DNA of 64,000 bases from Acorus gramineus (taxonomy: Eukaryota > Streptophyta > Magnoliopsida > Acorales > Acoraceae). Made by a program: the position numbers and the translations under genes. Every line of letters begins with the position of its first letter. The first letter of the stretch is position 1. The stretch lies in contig JAUJYN010000029.1 of assembly GCA_030737835.1 (NCBI GenBank), forward strand, positions 1,936,845 through 2,000,844, read 5' to 3'. Of this stretch, positions 1-10,846 are shown piece after piece. The notes beneath the pieces were generated by a model. That model ran no database searches, was not told the DNA's origin, and worked only from the letters and a program-made list of their open reading frames with translations.

Positions 1-460
1 ATTGGGAACGGTCCAACAGAAATTTGGGTCACGAGCGACCCGCCTTCGCCTCATCCACACCCTCACTCCCGAAAGGAGACATTTTGGGACTTTGGGAGAG
101 ACTTAGACTGCTCTCTACCCCTGGTCCACCGGTAGCCTCTCCCCGCTCCGTAGCTCGCCTGGTCCTCTGACCGGGAGCCTGTCTAACGCCGGGGCTGTAC
201 TACGCGGATCCAACGAAGGGGAGAGCGATTCCACGCTCGCGACACCATTCAATAATCTCTTACCGGGTAGCCCCTACCTAGCATACTCCCAAATTCAGTA
301 CCCCTCCGACTGCATCGGCGGTACCTACTGATGGGAACTCACTGCCAGGACAGCTAAAACCCGGCTTCCTTAACCCAAACAACCGCTCTTGACACTCACT
401 CATCCAGATACCCCACACACTTGCATAATAACCACCAATTACACACACACCTATCCTTAT
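1..460 (-). mobile_element. Diverged LTR-like fragment at the window edge
   Basis: The sequence has the same landmarks as the family-B LTR interior at about 37870-38290: a CACCCTCACTCCC-type tract, a GGTCCACCGGTAGCC motif, and paired 'cggtggtacctac...gatgggag' blocks. It joins the gag/protease side of the neighbouring Tekay element abruptly near 460. It may be a nested LTR whose other end lies outside the window, or a recombination joint. No reading frame here looks real. Confidence 0.5.
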
Positions 461-469
461 ACTAGAGAG

Positions 470-1810
470 CTGGGAACACAAGATGATACCTCGAACCATG
501 ACACCCGAAGGCTGCGCCTCCTCGGCCGTAAGCGCTGCAACTCTGCCTTGAACCAACCGCGGCTGAGGAACAGGAGCACGCCTCGCCGGCTGCACTGGCT
601 GCTGCTGACGCTGAGGCTGCTGCTGCTGCTGGCGCGGAAGCTGCTGCTGCAAGAACGCGGCTGCTGAGGTGGCACTCGGGGTCGATCAGCATCTGGGCAA
701 TTGTATCTGATATGCCCGATGCGCTGACAATGAAAACAGCGCCGCCTCTCCGGCTGCCAGGACTGGATGGGCACTGCTGCAATGGGTGCTGGATCCCACT
801 GGCACCGCATCTGCTGGAGGAGAGGCAGCCGCTGACTGCTCGAAGCGGGGCCTCTTCCTCTTGCGCTGCCCCTGGTCCCGACTCCCGGAAGGACCCTGAT
901 CTGAAGAAGGGGTCGGAGCCCGCACTTGAATCCCGAGGTCTCTCTCGACGGTCTTCGCCCGAGACACTACGTCGGAGTACCTCGTGAAAGCGTGGGCAGT
1001 GACGTGCACCCGGATAGCGCTGCTGAGACCCAGCTCGAATCGCCGGCACCTCGTGACCTCGTCCATCACCAAGGCTGGAGCAAATCTGGACAGACTCGTA
1101 AAGCGCGTAGAGTAGTCAGCAACCGACATGGAACCCTGCGTCAACTGCTCGAACTCCCGCTCCACTATCTGTCGCGTCGAGAACGGAAAATACTCGTCCA
1201 GAAAATGCCTCCGGAAACCCGCCCAAGAAAGCTGCTCCACTCCCTCTGGAATGTCCACCACTCGGGTAGCCCACCAGTCGGCGGCGTCACCCTTCAGCAT
1301 GAAGGTGGCCAGGGCGACTCGCTGGCGATCGGTGCAAAGCATGGCCGCGAAAATCGTGTCCACCTCCCTCAACCAACGCTCTGGCGCAAGAGGATCTGCC
1401 GACTGCCCATGAAACTCGGGAGGATGGAGCTTCAGAAAGGCGTTGAGGCCGCTCTGCTGCACTCGCGCTGCCGCCTCTAGCTCCTCCTCCCTCTGCAGGG
1501 GATCCTCAACTCTCACTGCCGGAACTGCCACAGGAACTGGGGGTACATCGGGTACCACAGGCGGATCTACCACCAAGGGGACCGGCGGAACTGCCTCGCG
1601 GGTCACCCTCAGCTCCTGAATCTCCCTAGCCTGCTCTGCCAGCATCCTCGTCTGTGTCTCCACCAAATCAGCCAACCGAGCGAAAGCACGCTCCCAAGCA
1701 GGAGGCTCCTGCGTCAAGGGCTCTCCGGTAGCATCCTCGTCTCTGGTAGGTCCGGAAACCTCCAAAGACCGAGAGGGACCTCGTCCGCGCCGTCCTCTGC
1801 GAGGAGGCAT
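470..1810 (-). pseudogene. gag of Tekay-0 (capsid, nucleocapsid), incomplete
   Basis: Gag is the structural polyprotein of the retrotransposon particle. The start at 1810 gives MPPRRGRRGRGPSR, the same N-terminus as both plus-strand copies, and lies about 100 bases past the primer site. The capsid-like segment contains LKLHPPEFHGQSADPLAPERWL and DWWATRVVDIPEGVEQLSW. A CCHC zinc knuckle, CFHCQRIGHIRYNC, lies near 738-697 and is followed by a glutamine/serine-rich linker. The similarity to sister elements stops near 460. Treated as an incomplete fossil. Confidence 0.8.
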
Positions 1811-1912
1811 ATCAGCACCCTAAGAAAACCAGACACTAGGATCAGAATACTCATACAGAAATCCTAGGACTCATCTCTACGAAAGGGAGACTATTGGCTC
1901 TGACAGGACCAG

Positions 1913-1924
1913 GCTCTGATACCA
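1913..1924 (-). other. Primer-binding site, initiator tRNA-Met type
   Basis: On the minus strand this reads TGGTATCAGAGC, complementary to the 3' end of plant initiator tRNA-Met. It lies five bases inside the LTR end, as in the two plus-strand sister elements. Confidence 0.9.
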
Positions 1925-1929
1925 ACTTT

Positions 1930-4900
1930 TGTCACGCCCCAGGGCGGCCAACCCAGGGACGCGGCAAGTGTATATATCATATCAGAAGCCAACACAGGAG
2001 GTCAATAATATATATCATACACAGACAACTAGAATGACACACATGCAACAAAAGGGGCTGACATGATATATACACCAAATGCGGAAGCAAAAGACTGAAT
2101 CTGTGAATAAACATTCTACAGACTCGATACTCAATCATCTGTCCTGTGAGAGCCAATATACACAAATACAACTGAACATATACAAACACGTGCCAAGCAC
2201 GGAAATCAAATACATACAGTCAAGAAGGGATGCTGATAACCTCTGGCACTCGCGGAACGTGGCGCTGCTCCGCTACTGAAGAAATCCCTCGGAAAGCTCC
2301 AACTGCTGCTCCGGCTCCAGCTCAGGCTCAGTGGCAACTGGGGAAAAACATATGCGAGGGGTGAGCCACACGCTCAGTGAACAGCACAACCCATGCATCA
2401 CAGACAATATTTACCAATATTCCATTATTTTATCCAGCCATCAATACATAACAACATAATCCAGTGGTTCGTACTTCGCCGAACCACCACACCCTCACCC
2501 TCACCCATCCATGGGTGACATAGGCTATTGGGACTGATAATCATCTATTCACAAATCCAGTAGGTCGCTCATCGCCAACCCACTACACCCTCACCCTCAC
2601 CCTTGACGGGTGACATAGGATTTTGGGACTGACTAGGCTGTTGGTCACCCTTAGTCCACCGGTAGTCTCTCCTCCACTCCGTAGGCCGCTTGGTCTACTC
2701 CCACGTTCAGCACAGTCCGAAACCAAATCAGGAGGTGCCTACTAATGGGGCCCTCCGAAGGCCCTGTCTAACGCTGGGGGTAGCCTCTACCGAATCCAAC
2801 GCAGGGAACAGAACAGCCTATCCATACGCATATGATCCACTCGGATCCGCCGACTACATATCATCACAACTCAAATGTCATGAATTCCTCTGAATTCAAC
2901 CAGGTGCATCATCAAGATGCGGGAACATGTACAAAAATCAGCAAGGCTGGAATATCATTGGGGGAAAGAAACTCGGAAGGGCGGCGTGAGTTCCCGTTAT
3001 AGGATACCCCGACAACCAAACAAGGAACACGGAGTACCCTAACCCGGGTCTCACCGCTGTCCTTGCAAGGCCCCTCCCCTATAATATCTACCAACTATGC
3101 TAATAATTATACCAATCATACAATCATTACATATAATATTATTGGGACTAGAACCTTGGGAGGGCAGCCCGAGGTCCCGATACAGGACATCCCGACAACC
3201 AAACAAGGAACACGGAGTACCCTAACACGGGTCTCAGCGTTGACCTCGCAAGGCTCCTCCCTATAATATTATCCTAAGGCATGCGATCTAACAGATACCA
3301 GCATTTAATTTAATAAATAAACTAGTAGGACGCATGCATAGGCCGGGGTTTCCTAGCATGAAAACCAGGGGACATGCTGCATGGCTCATACGCATATCCT
3401 ATGGGTGCAAGTCCCTAACATAAAAGCCTAGGGTAGCATGCATTCTACATTTTCATCATGCTCACATGCAATACATATTATTGCAGGTTAATATAATCCA
3501 CCGTGACCCAGGAGAGGTCGGTATACGCCCAAGTGCGTACAACGCCTCTCTACTGGGTTGGATTGTCCCACTCACCAGAATCGGGGTCGTCGCGCGACCG
3601 TCCGTCTAGATCTGCAAGACAGACATCAAATGGTGAGTTAAAATCCATAAATACCAAGGTACAAAATCATACATAAACCCACAATTAACACCCAACACTC
3701 GGGCAAACGTGCATACGACCCGCACGCACGCTAGCCCGAGCACTCCGACAACCACCCGCACGGCCGGCCACCACCCGCACGGCCACCCGACCGCCCGGAC
3801 GCGCCGCCGCGCCTCAGCCCGCGCACTCCGCGCACCGCCCGGGGCACCGCGCGTCCACCGCGCCCAGCCGCGGCAGCCCGCACGCGCACCGCACGCCGTG
3901 CGCTGGCCCGCGAGCACCCCGCACGCCCCCGCGCGCGGCGCCTCGCCCCCGCGCACACCTTCCTGCCCCGCCGCGCCTCGCGCTCAGCTCCTCGCCTCGC
4001 GCCTCCTCCGCGCGCGCCCCAGTCCCTGCCTCGCCACATCTGCACGAGCATCACCACTGTCCGCCTGCTAGCACCCCCGGGACCAGCTCCTCGCGCACCA
4101 GCATACCCGTGCGCTCCGCCCAGCACGTCCGCATGCCCGCACGATCAGCTCGCCCGCACTTAGCGCCCAGCACGCCCGCGCGCCTGCACGACCAGCACGC
4201 CCGCGCGCCTGCACGACCAGCACCTCGCGCACGCCTAGCACCTCGGCACCACCTCGCGCACGCCTAGCACACGGCACCACCTCGCGCACGCCTAGCACAC
4301 GGCACCCCCGAGCGCACACTGCCTGTGCTGCCTGAGGCCCCCAGCTTGAGCACGCCAGCCCTGCCAGCCCGTCCCGCGCGCCCAGCACGACTAGCACTGC
4401 CAGCCCCAAACCCGCGCACACCCCGCACATGCCGCGCGCACGCACGACCGCGAGCGCACGCGCGCATCCCCGCACGCGCCCAGCCTACGCGCTGCCTGGG
4501 CCGTTGCCGCCGCTGCCTGCTGCCCGGGACAGTGGCCCTGCCTGCCGAGCACCTCCAACCACCCCTCCCACTGCCGCCGACCACCTCCAACCACCTCCGA
4601 CCACCCTCCGACGACCCCCACTGCCACCGACCCCCCCCCCCCCCCAAACACAAAAACCCCCCCTAGAAATCATCTAGGCAAGAAAAAGAGGGAAAGGAGG
4701 CTTACCGAGGGGAGGAAGAGGCGTCCGGTGGCTCTCCACGCGCCGAAACCCTTCCCAAAAGCCTTCTCACGCCCCGATCTAGCTTGGCCTTCGAAATGGG
4801 CCAAATCAGAGGACGAAAAGGGGAGGTCGGGGAGGCTAGGATCGTCGGAACTCGGATTTGAAGACACCGGAGCGTAGATCGGGACCCGATCTACACTTCC

Positions 4901-5290
4901 CGTGCTTTGGGTTTTCGGTTTTGAAGGGTTTAAGGGCTTCAAACGGGAGCTTTTAAGTGAGGGGGAGAGAGGGAATCACGTCGGGAAGATGATGAATAGT
5001 GTAGGGGGTGATTTAGATTCCATTTAAATAGAGTGCGACTTAAAAACTCGGATACGTCCCGGAACTGCAAAATTTTTGGAAACGATCCCGGAATTCAATG
5101 AAATTTTCGTGAGAGGTCTAAAATGGCACCAAGACACCAAATATGCAGTTGGATTTTCGGAGTCCTCTAGCTCAGGACGATAGCTAACAGTCCAAAAATA
5201 AGCGGTTCCGATCGAAAACCGGTAAAAATTTTAAAACTGCCAGGACGCTCTAACGGTTACCTGCAGGCTAAAAGTGACACAAGTATAACA
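1930..5290 (-). mobile_element. LTR of Tekay-0, about 3.36 kb
   Basis: In element orientation it begins TGTTATACTTGTGTCACTTT at 5290 and ends GGGGCGTGACA at 1930, matching the other Tekay LTRs end to end. It holds a donor-like GTAAGC near 4702, a CpG-rich tract at about 3720-4510, and the conserved 36-nt exon-like block at 3611-3576 flanked by CAG and GTGAGT. Two GGGTGAGGGTGAGGG-type units lie at about 2490 and 2590 (read from the minus strand). The bases after 5290 (TATTG) would be one copy of the target duplication. Confidence 0.85.
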
Positions 5291-5866
5291 TATTGAGGGG
5301 TGAGGGTGAGGGTGTGGTGGGTCGGCGATGTAGCGACCCACTGGATTGTGTAGTTCCTGCCACTTTGAGGCTATTAATAATAAATTGTGGTTAATATAAA
5401 TTGTGATGCATGGGTTGTGCTATTCACTGAGCGTGTGGCTCACCCCTCGCATAATATTTTTCTCCAGTTATCACTGAGTCGGATCTAGAGGAGGAGCTCC
5501 CCGAGGGATTTCATCAGTAGCGGAGTAGCGCCACGTCCCGCGAGTGTTAGAGGCCATCAGCATCCTTTCTTTTGATTGTATGTATATATTTCCGTGCTTG
5601 GGCACCGTTTGTATATTATTTGGATGTCATTGTATATATTGGCTCTCACAGGGCAATTGATTATGTATCGAGTCTGTAATATGTTTTTGAATTACAGATT
5701 CAGTCTTTTAGCTTCTGCTATTTGTGTATATATCATGTCAGCCTTGCTTTTGTATGTGTTGTCATTTTAGCTGTTGTTTAGAGTATGTTATTGACCTCCA
5801 GATAAGACTACTGATATCATGTATACACTTGCCGCGTCCCGGGGACGGCCGCCTTGGGGCGTGACA
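5291..5866 (+). mobile_element. 5' LTR of Tekay-1, 3' portion
   Basis: It matches 13264-13840 of the 3' LTR: the G-rich TGAGGGTGAGGG run, the CTCACCCCTCGCAT block, the acceptor-like TTTTTCTCCAG ending at 5467, and the terminal GCCGCGTCCCGGGG...GTGACA. The upstream part is separated by the Tekay-0 insertion. Confidence 0.9.
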
Positions 5867-5871
5867 AAAGT

Positions 5872-5883
5872 TGGTATCAGAGC
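5872..5883 (+). other. Primer-binding site, initiator tRNA-Met type
   Basis: TGGTATCAGAGC starts five bases after the LTR terminus GTGACA. It has the same sequence and spacing in all three Tekay internal regions in this window. Confidence 0.92.
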
Positions 5884-5984
5884 CTGGTCCTGTCAGAGCC
5901 AATTGTATTCTTTCTTAGAGATGAGTCCTAGGATTTCTATATGAGTATTCTGATCCTAGTGTTTGGTTTTCTTAGGTTGCTGAT

Positions 5985-8900
5985 ATGCCTCCTCGCAGAG
6001 GACGGCGCGGACGTGGTCCCTCTCGACCTTTGGAGGTTTTCGGACCTACCAGAGGCGAGGATGCTACTGGAGAGTCCTCGGCTGTGAGGCCAGGATCGGC
6101 GCAGGAGCCTCCTGCATGGGAGCGCGCGTTCGCGCGGATAGCGGATTTGGTAGAGACTCAGACCAGGGCACTGGAGGCCCAGACTAGAGTATTGGCTGAG
6201 CAGGCTAGAGAGATTCAGGAGCTGAGGGTGGCCCGTGATGCAGTTCCACAGGTCCCCTTGGTGGCAGATCCACCTGTGGTACCCGACGTACCCCCAGTCC
6301 CCGTGGTGGTTCCAACGGTGAGAGTTCAGGATTGCCATGAGAGGGAGGTGGAGCTGGAGGCTGCAGCGCGAGTGCATCAGAGCAGCCTCAGTGCCTTTCT
6401 GAAGCTCCACCCTCCCGAGTTCCATGGCCAGACGGCGGATCCCCTTGCCCCAGAGCGTTGGTTGATGGAGGTGGACACGATCTTCTCGACCATGCATTGC
6501 ACCGATTGCCAGCGAGTCTCTCTGGCCACCTTCATGCTGAAGGGTAGCGCCGCCGACTGGTGGGCTACCCGATCGGTGGACATCCCCGAGGGAGTGGAGC
6601 AGCTTTCATGGGTGGGATTCCGGAGGTATTTCCTGGAGGAGTACTTCCCGTTCTCGACGCGGCAGATCATGATGCAGGAGTTTGAGCAGCTGACGCAGGG
6701 CTCCATGTCTGTCGCTGACTACTCCACGCGCTTCACGAGGCTTTCCAGATTCACCCCAGCCTTGGTGATGGACTAGGAGACGAGGTGCCATCGTTTTGAG
6801 CTTGGTCTCAGTAGCGCCATTCGGGTGCATGTCACCTCCCAGGCTTTCACGAGGTACTCTGACTTGGTGTCTCGGGCAAAGACAGTCGAGCGAGACCTCG
6901 GGATCCTCGTGAGGGTTTCGACCCCTTCGGCAGACCAGAGACCTCCCAGGAGCCAGGACCAGGGACAGCGCAAGAAGAAGAGGCCCCGCTTTGATCAGTT
7001 AGTGGTTACCTCTCCTCCAGCAGATGTGGTGCCAGTGCGAGGTCCAGCACCCATCGCGGCAGTGCCAGTCCAGTCCAGGCGACCGGAGACGCGGCGCTGT
7101 TACCACTGTCAGCGCATCGGGCATATCTTGTATAATTGCCTTGATGCTGGCCGACCCCGCGTGCTGCCTCCACAGCAGCAGCAGTTACAGTAGCAGCCAT
7201 ACCAGCAGCAGTTCCAGCAGCAGCAGCAGTCGCAGTAGCCTCAGCGCCACCAGCAACAGCAGCCTCAGCGTCAGCAGCAGCAGCCACAGGGTGGCCGAGC
7301 TGACTAGAGGAGGTAGCCAGTGTAGCCTGTGAGGCGTGCCCCTGCTCCTCACCCGCAGTTTGTCCAGGGTCGAGTGGCAGCGCTTTCAGCAGAGGAGGCG
7401 CAGGCTTCAGGCAGCGTGGTCTGAGGTATTGTTCAGATCTCCCAGCTCCCTGCATATGTGTTATTCGATTCCGGAGCCACGCACTCGTTCGTGTCTCCCG
7501 CTTTTGCGAGACGGATGGGCGTGGCGTCCGCCCCTCTAGATGTTATCCTGGAGATATCATTGCCCGTGGGAGATCGTATTCTCCTCCGTTCTGTGTACCG
7601 AGGGTGTGCGGTGGTGGTCGAGGAGCATGAGTTTCTAGTGGAGTTGGTGGAGCTCGCTATGACGGACTTTGATGCCATCCTGGGAATGGATTGGCTTGCA
7701 GCTAGTCATGCCAGCATCGACTGTTTTGCCAAGTTGGTGTCTTTCCACCTTCCGGGTCAGAGGTCCTTCCAGTACGTGGGCGATCGTGACATAGCCCCTT
7801 TGGGGTTCGTGTCGTCCATCCAGGCGTGGAGACTCCTTCAGGGAGGATGCGAGGGCTTTCTAGCGTACATTGCTCAGGAGGATGCACCACTGCAGGCAGA
7901 TATCAGTCAGACACCGGTCGTGGCAAAGTATCCTGAGGTTTTCCCCGATGATCTTTCAGGATTACCGCCGGATCGCGCGATCGAGTTTGAGATCAATCTG
8001 ATTTCGGGGACCGAGCCGATTTCGAGAGCTCCGTACTGGATGGCCCCTGTAGAGCTGAAGGTGCTCAAGGAGCAGTTGGAGGAGTTGCTGGAGAAGGGCT
8101 TCGCACGTCCGAGTGTTTCTCCGTGGGGAGCCCCTGTTCTATTCGTTCGGAAGAAGGATGATTCGCTGCGGCTTTGTATCGATTACAGGAAGCTGAACAA
8201 GCAGACAGTGAAGAACAAGTACCCCTTGCCGCAGATTGACGATCTGTTTGACCAGCTCCAGGGAGCGCGAGTCTTTTCTAAGATCGATCTCCGTTTGGGT
8301 TACTATCAGCTGAAGATCCGGGAGTCAGACATTCCGAAGACGGCCTTTCGCACCCGTTATGGGCACTACGAGTTCAGAGTACTGCCATTCGGGTTGACGA
8401 ATGCGCCGGCGGCCTTCATGGATCTAATGAACCGGGTGTTTCGGCCCTTCCTCGACTCCTTTGTGGTAGTATTATTCGATGACATATTGGTGTACTCGAG
8501 GAGTCTTGAGGAGCACGCTCACCATCTTCGCACTGTCTTGGAGACTTTGGCCAGACATCAGTTGTTCGCCAAGTTCAGCAAGTGCGAGTTTTGGTTGGAG
8601 CGTATGGCCTTTCTGGGCAATGTGATTTTCGGTGAGGGCATATCTGTGGACCTGGACAAGACGCTCACCGTGTCGAATTGGCGTCGACCGTCAAACCCCA
8701 CAGAGATTCGGAGCTTCCTGGGCTTGGCAGGTTATTATAGGAGGTTTGTCGAGGGTTTCTCGAAGATAGCTGTTCCTCTTACCCGCCTCACTCGGAAGGA
8801 TGTCCGGTTCGAGTGGTCCCCTGCTTGCGAGGAGAGCTTCCTAGAGCTGAAGCGAAGGCTCACCTCAGCGCCAGTTCTTACCCTTCCGTCTGGGAGTGGT

Positions 8901-10801
8901 GGGTTCGTAGTATATTCGATGCATCGCAGTTGGGTGTGGGTTGCGTCCTGATGCAGCACGGTAAGGTTGTGGCTTACGCGTCGCGTCAGTTGAAGCCCCA
9001 TGAGCATAATTACCCCACCCACGACCTTGAGTTGGCAGCGATCATCTTTGCGCTGAAGATGTGGAGGCATTACCTCTATGGAGAGGAGTTCGAGCTCTTT
9101 ACCGATCATAAGAGCTTGACATATTTGCAGTCCCAGCCGGAGCTCAACATGCGTCAGAGACGTTGGGTCGAGTTCCTGAAGGACTATGATTGTGACATCG
9201 CTTACCATCCGGGTAAGGCGAATGTCGTGGCAGATGCTCTCAACAGGCAGCCCTTGGGCATGGCCGCCCACATGGCTGTACGTCGTTGGAGGCTTCTGGA
9301 GGAGGCCGCTTGCTGGATCAGTGTTCGAGAGACTCCTGCGGGTGGCTTTTTGGCCAGGCTAGTGGTGCAGCCAGTCCTTCTCGACGATATCCGCACGGCT
9401 CAGGCTCAGGATCCGCATTTTATAGTCCTCTCTGAGGGCGTCGCCCGGGGCGAGCGTCCGGACTACCAGATTCGTGAGGACGGGATCCTGCGGTTCAGAG
9501 GTCGAGTGCATTCCTGACGACGCAGAGCTGAAGCAGAAGATTCTGGACGAGGCCCATCGTTCGAGGTACACAGTGCATCCTGGTGGCACGAAGATGTACA
9601 GGGGCCTTCGTCGTGGCTACTGGTGGCGCGGGATGAAGACGGATATTGCCCGTTTCGTTGCCCGATGCTTAGTATGCCAGCAGGTGAAGTCGGAGCATCA
9701 GCGCCCTGCGGGGAAGCTGCAGTCCATTGAGATCCCTCAGTGGAAGTGGGAGCAGATCACCATGGATTTCGTCTCGGGTTTGCCGAGGTCACGTTCGGGT
9801 CGCGATGCCATCTGGGTGATTGTCGACCAGCTGACGAAGTCCCTCATTTCCTCCCCATCCGACTCACCGATTCTCTGGACACCCTGGCGCAGTTGTTCGT
9901 CTCAGAGATTGTTCGTCTCCATGGCACTCCCGTCAGCATCATTTCGATCGAGACGCGCTTTTTACTTCGAGGTTCTGGCGTAGCCACCAGCACGCCCTTG
10001 GTACGAACCTCCATTTCAGTACAGCGTTTCATCCGCAGACGGACGGCCAGTCGGAGAGGACGATCCAGACTCTTGAGGATATGCTGCGAGCCTGTGTTCT
10101 CGATTTTGGGGGCAGTTGGGAGAGGCACCTTCCGTTGGTGGAGTTTGCCTACAACAACAGCTACCACTCGAGTATCCGGATGGCTCCTTACGAGGCGCTC
10201 TATGGCCGCAGCTGCAGGTCCCCCTTGTGTTGGGACGAGGTCGGAGAGCGCCAGTTGGAGGGACCAGAGATCGTTCACCAGACCTCAGAGATGGTGAAGA
10301 CGATTCGCGAGCGTATCCGAGTCGCTCAGAGTCGTCAGAAGAGCTACCGACCGTCGTCGCCGTGAGCTCGCCTTCGAGGTTGGTGACCATGTCTTCCTGA
10401 AGGTGTCCCCGATGAAGGGCATCTTCCGTTTCGGTGTGCGGGGCAAGCTGAGTCCGCGTTTCATTGGGCCGTTCCTCATCCTCGAGCGAGTTGGGGAGGT
10501 GGCCTATCGCATAGCTCTGCCCCCACAGTTGGCTCAGGCCCATGACGTCTTCCATGTCTCGCAGCTGAGGCGTTATGTCCACGATCCTGCTCACGTCATC
10601 CCGTTCGAGCCGCTCGTCTTCGAGCCGGACTTGTCATTCGTGGAGCAGCCGATTGAGATCCTGGACCGCCGCGAGAAGAGGCTCCGCACCAAGACCGTCC
10701 AGCTGGTCAAGGTGCGATGGCAGCACCGTTCCGGTGCCGAGGCCACTTGGGAGCTCGAGGACGCCATGCGTGACGCGTATCCGCATCTTTTCCCTTCCTA
10801 G
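5985..10801 (+). pseudogene. gag-pol region of Tekay-1 with C-terminal chromodomain
   Basis: In the Tekay/Del group gag and pol are usually one long frame. Recognisable parts in order are: capsid-like gag starting MPPRRGRRGRGPSRPLEV at 5985; CCHC knuckle CYHCQRIGHILYNC near 7097-7140; glutamine-rich CAG-repeat linker (about 7170-7290); aspartic protease with [11 protein letters not shown] near 7460; reverse transcriptase (about 8030-8700, with [11 protein letters not shown] and [12 protein letters not shown]); RNase H (about 8900-9240, ending near the [13 protein letters not shown] motif); integrase zinc-binding and core parts (about 9530-10300); and the chromodomain-type end LVKVRWQHRSGAEATWELED (about 10620-10798). 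The region carries several disabling changes and is a fossil; it could be mobilised only in trans. Confidence 0.9.
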
Positions 10802-10835
10802 ATGTTTTTGTATTATTTTGAGGACAAAATTTCCT

Positions 10836-10846
10836 GGGGGGGAGAA
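10836..10846 (+). other. Polypurine tract of Tekay-1
   Basis: A G-run followed by GGAGAA directly abuts the 3' LTR start TGTTATATATGTG. The same layout occurs just before 54745. Confidence 0.85.

Larger units (their letters stand above)
461..5290 (-). mobile_element. Ty3/gypsy Tekay/Del element (Tekay-0), partial, minus strand
   Basis: From right to left the element reads LTR (5290-1930), primer-binding site (1924-1913), leader, then gag with a zinc knuckle and the start of the protease linker. Everything downstream is missing or outside the window. The gag resembles that of the two plus-strand Tekay elements here and its reading frame is mostly open, so this copy looks fairly young although incomplete. 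It is inserted into the 5' LTR of Tekay-1: the sequence resuming at 5291 is plus-strand LTR interior. Confidence 0.85.

Noticed and set aside
3606-4667. Long overlapping Arg/Ala/Gly/Pro-rich open frames on both strands
   Set aside because: They lie in the CpG-rich LTR tract, where stop codons are rare in all frames; no conserved domain, and the frames are not kept between LTR copies.
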